NCBI RefSeq assembly: GCF_900108315.1
Contig: NZ_FNVB01000002.1
Coordinates: 930,001 to 994,000 of the forward strand
Direction: 5' to 3'
DNA: 64,000 nt
Source of the DNA: Saccharopolyspora kobensis
Lineage (GTDB): Bacteria; Actinomycetota; Actinomycetes; Mycobacteriales; Pseudonocardiaceae
Shown: in pieces, positions 53,102 through 62,137 of the stretch
How positions within the stretch are numbered: the first letter of the stretch is position 1
Layout of the letters: each line of letters starts with the position of its first letter
Translations under genes and position numbers: made by a program
Notes under the pieces: generated by a model
Database searches by the model: none
What the model was told of the DNA's origin: nothing
What the model saw: the letters and a program-made list of their open reading frames with translations, nothing else

Positions 53102-54709
53102 TCAGGGCCGGACCGACTGCCGGTGGCGGAAGACGTTGCCGGGATCCCAGCGCCGCTTCACCTCTTGCAGCCGGGGGTAGTTGCTCCCGTAGTACAGCTC
53201 CACACCGGACAGCCCGGACCGGTTCCACTCCGGGGCGTCGAGGTCGACGTCCGGGTAGTTGACGTAGCAGCCCGCGGTGCGCTCGTCGTGCAGCGGCACG
53301 CCGCCGGTCTCGGCGAACATGTCGTGGAAGAACGCGCGGATCCAGCTGAGGTTGTAGTCGTCCTCGGACGGGTCGGACCAGTAGTTCTGGATCAGCAGCT
53401 TCATCACCGAGTCGCGCTGGACCACCGCGGTGTCCTCCGCGGCCACCGAGTTGATCTTGCCGCCGTAGGCGGAGATCAGCAGCAGCGCGGTGTCGTTGCT
53501 GTAGTCGGGGCTGGTCAGGTACCGGTAGATGGTCCCGATCTGGTCATCCGACAGCGACGCGCGCAAGTACCCCGACCGGTACTTGGCCCGCAGGCTGGGG
53601 TTGGTCAGCGTCGGCGTGCCGGTGGCCAGCATCTGCGTCGCCTGCAGCCAGGGCAGCCGCCGCGGCGTCGCCAGCTGCGGCCTCGGCAGGTAGTCGCCCA
53701 TCGAGGTGGTCACCGGACCGGTCGGGACCTCGACGCCGGCGCACACCTCGTCGAGGAACTGCGCCAGCACCGCCTCCGCGTCCGGCACCGACCCGTCCAT
53801 CTGCGTCATCATCCCGATCTGACCGTTCGACCGGTGGTTGACCTGGAGGGTGGCGAACAGGCCCGCGGCGGGCGAATCGGGGTCCTGGTTGCGGACCTGC
53901 CAGTCGGCGAAGTTGCCGATCAGCCTGCGGAACGAGTCCTCGGTGATCGACTCCCAGTCCCAGGAAACCGCGCTGACCAGGACCTCGGCCGGCGGCGAGG
54001 GCAGCAGCGGCGCGGTCGGATCGGCATCGGCTTCCGGCGACCGGAGCCAGTAGCGGGTGACCACGCCGAAGTTGCCACCGCCGCCACCGGTGTGCGCCCA
54101 CCACAGATCCCGGTTCGGGTCGTCGGCGTCCCGGGTCGCGATGACGATGTCGGCGGTGCCGTTCTCATCGACGACCACCACCTCGACCGCGTACAGGTGG
54201 TCGACGACGAGCCCGTGCTTCCGGGAGAGGAAGCCGTAACCGCCACCGCAGATGTGCCCACCGGCGGCCACCGAGTAGCACATCCCGCCGGGGAAGGTCA
54301 CGCCCCGGAGCCGGTAAACGGTCTCGTAAACGTCGAGCAGCTCCGCCCCGGCTTCGACGGCGAATGCGTTCATCTCCCGGTCGAAGTACACCCGGGTCAT
54401 CTCGGACAGGTCGATCACGACGTTGACGTCCGGGTTGTACACGAAGTCCTCGTAGCAGTGCCCGCCGCTGCGGACCGAGAGGCGTTTCTGCGAGTCGACC
54501 GCGTCCTGAACCGCGATTCGCACCTCGCGGCTGGAGGTGGGCAGGTAAACGTAATCGGGTCGGGCGACCCAGCGCTGATTCTTTCCGCGCACCAGGTCCC
54601 CATACCTGGCGTCGCTGGGCGAGACGCGGACCGGCGTCGACCGCTGTCCGTTCCCGGTCGAGCCGTTCAGTTCTACCGGCCGACTCTGTTCGGCCATTGT
54701 CCCAGTCAT
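53102..54709 (-). CDS. BBE-type FAD-linked oxidase
   Basis: 535 residues. FAD-binding RSGGHCYED (His attached to FAD) and GGMCYSVAAGGHICGGGYG (probable Cys attachment), and the C-terminal berberine-bridge domain (NYPDVDLDAPEWNRSG). Similar to AknOx and other sugar/cyclitol oxidases. Could perform a late oxidation. ATG 54709 (GGGG 5 bases upstream) or ATG 54697. Confidence 0.88.
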   Translation of the reverse strand: MTGTMAEQSRPVELNGSTGNGQRSTPVRVSPSDARYGDLVRGKNQRWVARPDYVYLPTSSREVRIAVQDAVDSQKRLSVRSGGHCYEDFVYNPDVNVVIDLSEMTRVYFDREMNAFAVEAGAELLDVYETVYRLRGVTFPGGMCYSVAAGGHICGGGYGFLSRKHGLVVDHLYAVEVVVVDENGTADIVIATRDADDPNRDLWWAHTGGGGGNFGVVTRYWLRSPEADADPTAPLLPSPPAEVLVSAVSWDWESITEDSFRRLIGNFADWQVRNQDPDSPAAGLFATLQVNHRSNGQIGMMTQMDGSVPDAEAVLAQFLDEVCAGVEVPTGPVTTSMGDYLPRPQLATPRRLPWLQATQMLATGTPTLTNPSLRAKYRSGYLRASLSDDQIGTIYRYLTSPDYSNDTALLLISAYGGKINSVAAEDTAVVQRDSVMKLLIQNYWSDPSEDDYNLSWIRAFFHDMFAETGGVPLHDERTAGCYVNYPDVDLDAPEWNRSGLSGVELYYGSNYPRLQEVKRRWDPGNVFRHRQSVRP

Positions 54710-55000
54710 TGAATCCCCATAAGTTCTTCGTCGCGCCCGTTCCAATCAACGTGCGCATGCGGCGAGGCTACACGAACGGGTGAACGCGGGTGGCGGATTT
54801 TCCACTGGCGCGAGCAATTCTCAGCCACCCCTCAGCGGTTTACCGAATATTTCCGAAAATTGGTTGCCATTCCGGATGTTCTCCGGCACTCCGAGCGGTA
54901 GCGTGGATGGGTTGAACCCGGCCGGGAGCGGGTTTTCCCAGGCCGCACCTGCGGCCTGGCGTTCAGCGGCGCACCGATTTGTCCGGGCGCGCAGCGTCCG

Positions 55001-57676
55001 TCATCCGACTTCTGGAATATTCCGGAGCTGTCTGCGGGACGTGATCCCGAGTTTCCGGAAGATGTTGCGCAGGTGCGCGTCAACCGTGCGCGGACTGATG
55101 AACAGGTGGGTGGCCACTTCCTTCGACGTCGCGCCCGCAGCCACCTGGCGCGCGATGTGCATCTCCTGCGCGGTCAGGCGGTCGTAGGTGTGCTCGGAGC
55201 GGCTGCGGGCCACTTCGCCGGTCGCGCGCAGCTCGCCCGCGGCGCGCTGGGCGAACGCTTCCATCCCCATCCCCGACAGCTTCTCGTGCGCGAAGCGCAG
55301 GTGTTTCCGCGCGTCACGGCGCCGATTCGCGCGGCGCAGCCACTCGCCGTAGCGCAGGTGCGCCCGCGCGAGGTGCAGCGCCACCGGACTGTCCGCCAGG
55401 TGCTGGAGCGCCGCCAAGTGGTCGTCTTCCGCGTCGCTGACCAGTGCTCGTGCGCCTGCCGCTACGCCGAGGCCGAAGCCGGTTCCGGCGGATTCCGTGC
55501 GCTCCACCAGGGAATCCAGAGCCGACCGCGCGGCGGTGCGGTCACCGCACCGGACCGCGGCCTCCACCAGTTCGGGCAACGCGATGCCGGTGAGGAAGAG
55601 GTCGCCGTCGGCCACCACTCGCCCGGCTGCTTCCAGCGCGGCCGGGTAGTCGGCGAGGCCGTTGTGCAGCACGGCCGTCGCCCAGTGCGCGTTCGCCGCC
55701 AGCTGGCCGGTGCCCCGGCTCATCACCTCGGCGACCAGGTCGAGCACTTCCTGGCGCCGACCGCGCATCGCCGCCAGGTGCACCCTCGGGTACAGCTGCG
55801 ACAGGTCGCCGAGGGCGTCGGCGACGGCTTCTTCCTCGGCGATCGCGGCCATCGCCCGCCCGAAGTCACCGGCGAAGACCGCGGACAGCGCCGCCTGCGA
55901 CAGGCCGAGCCGGATGGTCATCGGCGAGCCGGTGGCCCGCCCGGACCGCACCAGCCACTCGGTGACCGCCGTGTGCAGCTCGATGTCCCACAGCTCGCCC
56001 GCCAACACCGTGGCCAGCGCAGGAACCCTCATCCAGCCGGCATCGTCACCGGTCAGGACCTGCCGCAGCGCAGGAACTCCGGCGCGGTGCCCCTCGGTGC
56101 GCAACAGCACCAGCGCGTCGAGAAGATCCGGCTGCCGCGACGACGGCGGCGCCGAGCGGGCCGCGTCGAGCACCCGTTCCATCACGCCCGCCGCTCTGCC
56201 GACGACGAGCCCCATCTCCAGCGCTGACACCAAGAACTCGCGCGACCGTTCCGGATCGTCGGCCGCGAGCCGTTGTGCGGCCCGCAGGATGAGCTCCGCT
56301 CCCTCGACGGCACCGTCCGCGCCTCGGACGAAGGCGATCCGTCCGCGCAGCAGCTCGACGGATGCGCGCTGGCGATCGTCCAGCGTTTCAGTGCCGATGC
56401 TGGCCAGCAGGTCCGCAGCAGCGTTCGCACCACCCGCGTCGAGCGCCGCTCCGGCGGCCGCGAGCGTGCGCCCGATCTGCTCGCCGGGATCGAGCGACAG
56501 CGCCGCGGCACGTTCAAGGAACGCTGCTGCTGCCGCCACTCCCCCGCGTGCTTGGGCGCGCGACGCCGAGGACTCCAACTCCGCCGCGACTCGCTCGTCG
56601 GGCCCGCTGGTCGCCTGAGCGCGGTGCCAGGCCCGCCGGTCCGGAGCGACGTCCGGGTCGGTGGCGTCGGCCAGCGCCTGGTGCGCCGCACGGCGCTGCT
56701 CCGGCGGTGCCGCGCGGTATGCGGCCGAGCGGGCCAACGGGTGGCAGAAGCGCGCACGCGTGCCGAAGATCATCAGCCCGGAGCCCTCGGCGGCGGCGCT
56801 CGCGGCGGTCACGTCGATGTCCATCCGCCGCGCGGCCGCCCACAGCAGGCCCGGATCGCCGGTGGGATCGGCGCTGGCGAGGATCAGCAGAATCCGCGCT
56901 TCCAGGGGCAATTCCGCCATCCTGGCCCGGAAGCTCCGCTCGATCCGGCTCGCGACCGGCGACGGAGTCGGCAGCGCGAAACCACCTGCTCTCGGCAGTT
57001 CGATGAGGGCCAGCGGGTTCCCGCGCGCCTCGGCGAGGAGGCGATCACGCACCCGCTCGTCGAGCGTCGCGGTCTTCGCCGCGGCCAGCAGCTCGCGCGC
57101 GTGGGCGTCGCTCAGGCCACCGATCGTCAGGCCCGGCAGCTCGTCCAGGCCCCGGACGGCGTCCTCGTCGCGGGCCGCGAACACCATCGCGATCGGCTCC
57201 GCTGCGATGCGCCTCGCCAGGAACGCGAAGGCTCTCGCCGAAGCGGCGTCCATCCAGTGCGCGTCATCGATGACGCACAGCACCGGCCGCTCCGCCGCGG
57301 CCGACGCCAGCAGTTCGAGCGCGGCGAGGCCGACGCGGAACGGGTCCGGCGTCCCGTCGGCCAACCCGAACGCGACAAGCAGGGAGTCGCGGTAGGGCGC
57401 TTCCAGGGAGTCGAGGTGGGTCAGCACCGAAACGCACAGCTGGTGCAGTGCCGCGAACGGCATCTCGCCCTCGAACTCCGACCCGGACGCGCGGATGATC
57501 TGAAAGCCCGCAGGCACCGCGCGCACGAGGTGCTCCAGCAACGCGCTCTTGCCGATGCCCGCCTCGCCGCGCAGGACGAGCGCGCCGCCCTCGCCCCGCT
57601 CCGCCCCGTCGGCGAGAGCGAGCAGCCGCTCGATCTCGTCGTCCCGGCCGAGGAGCCGAGGCGTGGTCCGATCCAT
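55001..57676 (-). CDS. LAL-type large LuxR regulator
   Basis: 891 residues. N-terminal AAA ATPase (Walker A GEAGIGKS, Walker B VLCVIDDAH) followed by helical repeats, and a C-terminal LuxR helix-turn-helix (LTAQEMHIARQVAAGATSKEVATHLFISPRTVDAHLRNIFRKLG). LAL proteins often activate biosynthetic clusters, so it may control the cyclitol cluster at 42-54.7 kb. Divergent from the NmrA-type gene. Confidence 0.9.
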   Translation of the reverse strand: MDRTTPRLLGRDDEIERLLALADGAERGEGGALVLRGEAGIGKSALLEHLVRAVPAGFQIIRASGSEFEGEMPFAALHQLCVSVLTHLDSLEAPYRDSLLVAFGLADGTPDPFRVGLAALELLASAAAERPVLCVIDDAHWMDAASARAFAFLARRIAAEPIAMVFAARDEDAVRGLDELPGLTIGGLSDAHARELLAAAKTATLDERVRDRLLAEARGNPLALIELPRAGGFALPTPSPVASRIERSFRARMAELPLEARILLILASADPTGDPGLLWAAARRMDIDVTAASAAAEGSGLMIFGTRARFCHPLARSAAYRAAPPEQRRAAHQALADATDPDVAPDRRAWHRAQATSGPDERVAAELESSASRAQARGGVAAAAAFLERAAALSLDPGEQIGRTLAAAGAALDAGGANAAADLLASIGTETLDDRQRASVELLRGRIAFVRGADGAVEGAELILRAAQRLAADDPERSREFLVSALEMGLVVGRAAGVMERVLDAARSAPPSSRQPDLLDALVLLRTEGHRAGVPALRQVLTGDDAGWMRVPALATVLAGELWDIELHTAVTEWLVRSGRATGSPMTIRLGLSQAALSAVFAGDFGRAMAAIAEEEAVADALGDLSQLYPRVHLAAMRGRRQEVLDLVAEVMSRGTGQLAANAHWATAVLHNGLADYPAALEAAGRVVADGDLFLTGIALPELVEAAVRCGDRTAARSALDSLVERTESAGTGFGLGVAAGARALVSDAEDDHLAALQHLADSPVALHLARAHLRYGEWLRRANRRRDARKHLRFAHEKLSGMGMEAFAQRAAGELRATGEVARSRSEHTYDRLTAQEMHIARQVAAGATSKEVATHLFISPRTVDAHLRNIFRKLGITSRRQLRNIPEVG

Positions 57677-57826
57677 GGGGAGATGCTGTCACCCGCGACA
57701 CACCTATCGCGCCGCGGGCCAGCGGAAGTAGGTGATGGTCGCCGACGCGAGCGGGCGCGCACCGACGCGATCATCCAGTCATGCGCGGCTCGCGCGCACT
57801 GATCTCCGCAGCAGGAAGGCTCTCCC

Positions 57827-58681
57827 ATGAACGCCCCCACCGTGCTCGTGACCGGCGCGACCGGAACCGTCGGTTCCGCGCTGATCCCCGCCCTGCGAGC
57901 CCGCGGCGCCACCGTCCGCGCGATGATCCGCGACCCCGAACGCGAGATCGCCGGCGTCGAGAACGTCGTCGCCGACCTGCGGGATCCGGGTTCGGTCACC
58001 GCGGCCCTGAAAGGCGTCGACGCGGCCTTCCTCAACAGCCCCTCGGCTCCCGACGCCGCCGCGCTCCAGATCCGGTTCGCCGACCTCGCCCGGGATGCGG
58101 GCGTGCACCGGCTCGTGCTCCTGTCCCAGTACGCGGCGCGCACCGACTCGCCGGTGCGTTTCCTCCGCTGGCACGCCGAAGTCGAAGCGCACGTGCGGGA
58201 GCTCGGGCTCGACCGCACCGTGCTGCGGCCCAACCTCTACCTGCAGGCGCTGCTCGGCTTCGCGGGCACCATCGCGCAGGGCTGGTTCGCCGCGCCCATC
58301 GGTGACGCCGCCATCAGCGCGATCGACACCAGGGACATCGCCGAGAGCGCCGCAGCCGTGCTGACGACCGCGGGGCACACCGGCCGCACCTACACGTTGA
58401 CCGGCCCCCGCGCCGTCACCCATGCCCAGATCGCCGACGCGCTCTCAGCCGCCACCGGACGGACCATCACCTTCCGCGACGCACCTGCCGACCAGTTCAC
58501 CGCGGCGCTGACCGGCGTCCTCCCGCCGTGGCAGCTCGACGGTCTCGTCGAGGACTACGCCCACTACGCCCGCGGCGAAGCAGCCGACGTGCACACCTCC
58601 GTCGCGGACCTCACCGGGCATCCCGCTCGCGACATCACCGACTTCGCCCGCGACTACGCCGCCGCGTTCCTCCGGGCCTGA
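57827..58681 (+). CDS. NmrA/NAD(P)H-binding oxidoreductase
   Basis: 284 residues with an N-terminal Rossmann motif (VLVTGATGTVGSALIPAL) and the general NmrA-like fold; AAARTDSPVRFLRWHAE is a typical loop. Catalytic role uncertain (quinone or small-molecule reductase is common). Starts ATG 57827, divergent from the LAL regulator. Confidence 0.85.
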   Translation: MNAPTVLVTGATGTVGSALIPALRARGATVRAMIRDPEREIAGVENVVADLRDPGSVTAALKGVDAAFLNSPSAPDAAALQIRFADLARDAGVHRLVLLSQYAARTDSPVRFLRWHAEVEAHVRELGLDRTVLRPNLYLQALLGFAGTIAQGWFAAPIGDAAISAIDTRDIAESAAAVLTTAGHTGRTYTLTGPRAVTHAQIADALSAATGRTITFRDAPADQFTAALTGVLPPWQLDGLVEDYAHYARGEAADVHTSVADLTGHPARDITDFARDYAAAFLRA

Positions 58682-58696
58682 ACGCGCGCGGACGGA

Positions 58697-59656
58697 TCAG
58701 CGCGAGGCAGCGCCGGTCTCCTCCGCGCCGCGGAGGAACTCGGCGTCGCCGGGAACTTCCGCGCGTTCCGGGGAGTTCCTGCGCCTCCGGGGCTTCAGCT
58801 CGCTGACGATCACTCCGAGGACGATCAAGACCGCGCCGAGGAGCGCGAGGCCGGGCAGGCGGTCGCCGGCGAGCCGCCCGATGACACCGCCCCACACCGG
58901 CTCACCGGCGTAGATGATGGTCGCCCTCGTCGGGGAGACGGCGCGCTGCGCCCAGTTCATGGTGAGCTGGATCAGGTAGCTCGCGGCGCCGAGGCCGACC
59001 GCCGCGATGAGCCAGACCCAGGAGAACGCCGGGACCGGCTCGCCGACGACCGGCATCATCAGCAGGGACAGCCCACCACCGACGAACAGCTGCACGACGG
59101 TGATTCTGCCGAGGTCGGCCTTCCCGGCGAACAGCCCGATCAGGATGATCTCCGCGGCGATGGCGACGGCGCTGATGAGCGTGGCGATCTCACCCGCGCT
59201 CAGGGAGATCCCGGCCGCGCCCGGCCCGGCCAGCAGCACCAGGCCGGTGAAGGCGAGCCCGATACCGGCCCAGGTCATCGGCCGCGGTGCTCTGCGGAGC
59301 AGCATCCACTGCAGCAGGGGCACCATCGGCACGTACAGCGCGGTGATGAACGCCGAGCTGCTGCTGCTGACCGTCTGCAGCCCCCAGGTCTGCAACCCGT
59401 ACCCGAGGAAGATCGTCACTCCGATCGCGCTGCCCGCTCCCAGATCGCGCCAGGTTAGCCCGGCCAGGGCGCGCCGGAACACCACGAGCCCGATCAACCC
59501 GGCGGTCAGGAAGCGCACTCCGACGAAGAACAGCGGCCCGCTGTGGTTCATCGCGGTGTGGATGATCAGGAAGGTCGCTCCCCAGATCGCGGTGATGCCG
59601 ACCAGCGCCGACTCGTGCTTGCTCAGCACCGGGAACCGCGAACGAATGTGCAACAT
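58697..59656 (-). CDS. EamA-family (DMT) transporter
   Basis: 319 residues, ten membrane helices in two EamA repeats (LVGITAIWGATFLIIHTA; LISAVAIAAEIILIGLFAG). Exports amino acids or small metabolites. The start (ATG 59656) lies inside a 16-bp dyad shared with the divergent regulator. Confidence 0.88.
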   Translation of the reverse strand: MLHIRSRFPVLSKHESALVGITAIWGATFLIIHTAMNHSGPLFFVGVRFLTAGLIGLVVFRRALAGLTWRDLGAGSAIGVTIFLGYGLQTWGLQTVSSSSSAFITALYVPMVPLLQWMLLRRAPRPMTWAGIGLAFTGLVLLAGPGAAGISLSAGEIATLISAVAIAAEIILIGLFAGKADLGRITVVQLFVGGGLSLLMMPVVGEPVPAFSWVWLIAAVGLGAASYLIQLTMNWAQRAVSPTRATIIYAGEPVWGGVIGRLAGDRLPGLALLGAVLIVLGVIVSELKPRRRRNSPERAEVPGDAEFLRGAEETGAASR

Positions 59657-59663
59657 ATTGCAC
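59648..59663. promoter_or_regulatory. XRE-cupin operator 1
   Basis: GTGCAACATATTGCAC, a perfect palindrome that contains the EamA start codon. Confidence 0.7.
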
Positions 59664-59671
59664 CACGCTAT

Positions 59672-59687
59672 GTGTAAAATGCTGCAC
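59672..59687. promoter_or_regulatory. XRE-cupin operator 2
   Basis: GTGTAAAATGCTGCAC, imperfect copy of site 1, 24 bases away (over two helical turns), ending at the base before the regulator's ATG. Confidence 0.6.
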
Positions 59688-60239
59688 ATGCAAGAGTCGC
59701 GCCCGGACGTCCTGGTGCACGTCGGGGAGAACCTGCGCCGCCTGCGCCGCTCGGCGGGCCAGAGCCAGGCCGCGCTCGCCGCCGCCGCGGGCGTGAGCCG
59801 GCGAACGATCATCAACCTGGAAGCGGGCGAGTCCAACATCAGCCTGTCCGGCCTGGACAAGCTCGCCGACGCGCTGGGCGCGACGTTCGTCGACCTGGTG
59901 GCCCCGCCGACCGCACCGAGCAACCGCATCGACGCGACCACCTGGCGCGGCGGCCACCCGGAGAGCCGGGCGGTCCTGCTCGGCAGCGCCCCGGCGCGCA
60001 ACGAGGCCCAGCTGTGGACCTGGAGCCTCGCGCCCGGCGACCGCTACGACGGCGAGCCCGATCCCGACGGGTGGCACGAGATGGTCTACGTGACGCGCGG
60101 CCACCTGCTGATCGAACGCGACGAAGGACCGGTCCACGTCGCCGAAGGCGACTACGCCATCTACTCCAGCGCCCAGCACTACGCCTACGTCAACAGCGCG
60201 GAGATCACCACCACGTTCGTCCGCAACGTCATCTCCTGA
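59688..60239 (+). CDS. XRE-family regulator with C-terminal cupin domain
   Basis: 183 residues: helix-turn-helix (QSQAALAAAAGVSRRTIINLEAGESNISL) and cupin (WHEMVYVTRGHLLIERDEG, EGDYAIYSS). Such regulators respond to small metabolites, often controlling the divergent exporter. Start ATG 59688 or upstream ATG 59679; no Shine-Dalgarno is seen, so the mRNA may be leaderless. Confidence 0.88.
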   Translation: MQESRPDVLVHVGENLRRLRRSAGQSQAALAAAAGVSRRTIINLEAGESNISLSGLDKLADALGATFVDLVAPPTAPSNRIDATTWRGGHPESRAVLLGSAPARNEAQLWTWSLAPGDRYDGEPDPDGWHEMVYVTRGHLLIERDEGPVHVAEGDYAIYSSAQHYAYVNSAEITTTFVRNVIS

Positions 60240-60330
60240 CGGCCCTGCGCGTTCCCGAAAGCGACCGAAAGCGTCCTCTGTGGACGACCGGCGATCAGTG
60301 GGACGGCAGCGGCAGCGCAGGACCCGGAGC

Positions 60331-61941
60331 TCAGCTCTGGATCAGGTCCGCGCAGCGTTCGCCGATCATGATCGAGGGGGCGTTGGTGTTGCCGCCGATG
60401 ATGGAGGGCATCACCGAGGCGTCCGCGACCCGGAGGCCGTCGATGCCGAGGACCTTGAGGTCCGGCCCGACCACCGCTCGTTCGTCCGCGCCCATCCGGC
60501 AGGTTCCCACCGGGTGGTAGACGCTGTGCACGAAGTCCGGGAGGATCCGGCGCAGTTCCTTCTCGTCCGAGTACTGCTGCCCCGGTCCGATCTCGCCCTC
60601 GTTGTCGCCGACGCCGTCCATCACCTCGCGCACCATCTTGATGCCTTCGAGGAGCACATCGGCGTCCTTGCCCGCCTTCAGGTACGCGGGGTCGATCAGC
60701 GGTGCCGCCAGCGGATCCGCGCTGGCCAGGCGGACGGTGCCGCGGCTCTCGGGGTAGATCAGCGTCGGGAAGACGCTCTGCCCCGGCTTGGTCGACGGCG
60801 GTCGCACCGCCTTGTCGGAGTCCTGGTTCGGGATCGGGTAGACCCAGTACAGGCTCAGCAGCTGGAGGTTCGGGATCGAGCCGGCGTGCGAGGTGCGCAC
60901 GAAGCCGGTCGCCTCGAACTGGGAGCCGCCCGCCCATCCCGACCCCGGCCGGAACCACTCCCGGGCGAGGCCGCGCGCGAAGTACGTCGGCGTCGGCCTG
61001 CGCAGGGCCGAGTCCATCCGGAACGACACCGGCACGAAGAGGTGGTCGTGCAGGTTGTCCCCGACCGGCAGGTCCGCCCGCACCTCGATGCCGTGCTCGC
61101 GCAGGTGCTCCGCCGGGCCGATGCCGGAGAGCATGAGCAGCTGCGGGGAACCGAACGCCCCGGCGGACAGGATGACCTCGCGCCCCGCCCGGATGACGCG
61201 TCGGCTCCCGTTCTTGCCGATGACTTCCACCCCGGTGGCGCGCGAACCGCTGAGCACCACCTTGGAAACGGTGGCGTCGGTGAGGACGGTGAGCGAGTCC
61301 ACCGGGCGGCTGTGCAGGTAGCCCTTCGACGAGGAGTACCGCACACCGGGATCGGCGCTGAGCTGGATGGTCGCGATGCCCTCCTGGCCCTCCGCGTTGT
61401 AGTCGTCGAGCACCGGCACGCCGAGGCGGCTCGTCGCCGCGTCCATGAACCCCTGCGCGGCCTCGGTGAGCCCGCCCTGCTTGCGGACGCGGATCGGGCC
61501 GCCCGTTCCCCGGAAGTCGTTCGCACCGCCCTCCCAGTGCTCCAGGCGCTTGAACGCGGGCAGGACGTCGTCGTAGGACCAGCCCTTGCAGCCGTCGTCG
61601 GCCCAGCCGTCGTAGTTCTCCCGGTTGCCCCGGACGAAGAGCATGCCGTTGACCGAGCTCGATCCGCCCAGCACCTTGCCGCGGGTCTGGGGGATCTTGC
61701 GGTTGGCCGCGTGCTCCTGCGGAACCGACTTGTAGCCCCAGTCGAAGAACTTCTTGAGCTGCGGCGTGGAGTGCACCACCGCGATGGCGCCCGGGATGCT
61801 CAACAGGCTCTTCAACGGCCCCCGGTCGTCGCGCGCCCCGGCTTCGACCAGGACGACGCTGGATCCCCGTTCGGCGAGCCGTCGCGCCACCGCGCACCCG
61901 GCGCTGCCCGCGCCCACAACGACGTAATCAGCCTCAGCCAT
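60331..61941 (-). CDS. GMC oxidoreductase, choline-dehydrogenase-like
   Basis: 536 residues. FAD motif VVVGAGSAGCAVARRL, signature GKVLGGSSSVNGMLFVRG and the C-terminal active-site region (SVYHPVGTCRMG with the catalytic His, and NTNAPSIMIGE). Oxidises an alcohol to aldehyde or ketone. ATG 61941 has GAAAGG 7 bases upstream. Near the phosphotriesterase gene, which runs the same way. Confidence 0.9.
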   Translation of the reverse strand: MAEADYVVVGAGSAGCAVARRLAERGSSVVLVEAGARDDRGPLKSLLSIPGAIAVVHSTPQLKKFFDWGYKSVPQEHAANRKIPQTRGKVLGGSSSVNGMLFVRGNRENYDGWADDGCKGWSYDDVLPAFKRLEHWEGGANDFRGTGGPIRVRKQGGLTEAAQGFMDAATSRLGVPVLDDYNAEGQEGIATIQLSADPGVRYSSSKGYLHSRPVDSLTVLTDATVSKVVLSGSRATGVEVIGKNGSRRVIRAGREVILSAGAFGSPQLLMLSGIGPAEHLREHGIEVRADLPVGDNLHDHLFVPVSFRMDSALRRPTPTYFARGLAREWFRPGSGWAGGSQFEATGFVRTSHAGSIPNLQLLSLYWVYPIPNQDSDKAVRPPSTKPGQSVFPTLIYPESRGTVRLASADPLAAPLIDPAYLKAGKDADVLLEGIKMVREVMDGVGDNEGEIGPGQQYSDEKELRRILPDFVHSVYHPVGTCRMGADERAVVGPDLKVLGIDGLRVADASVMPSIIGGNTNAPSIMIGERCADLIQS

Positions 61942-62137
61942 CCCGATGCCTTTCACCGCGAGCAGAACTTGTTCGGAGCAGTTCGAGCGTCAGGCAAGGC
62001 TAGAACACGTTCTATTCACTTGTCCATACGCGCAAGGCAGCAACTACCCCTGACAGCAACGGCATCCTTCCGCTACCGATCACATAGATGCCTCCTCCCC
62101 AGAACCGGTTCTGCTGCGAAGCGGTCCGCAGTAGGCG

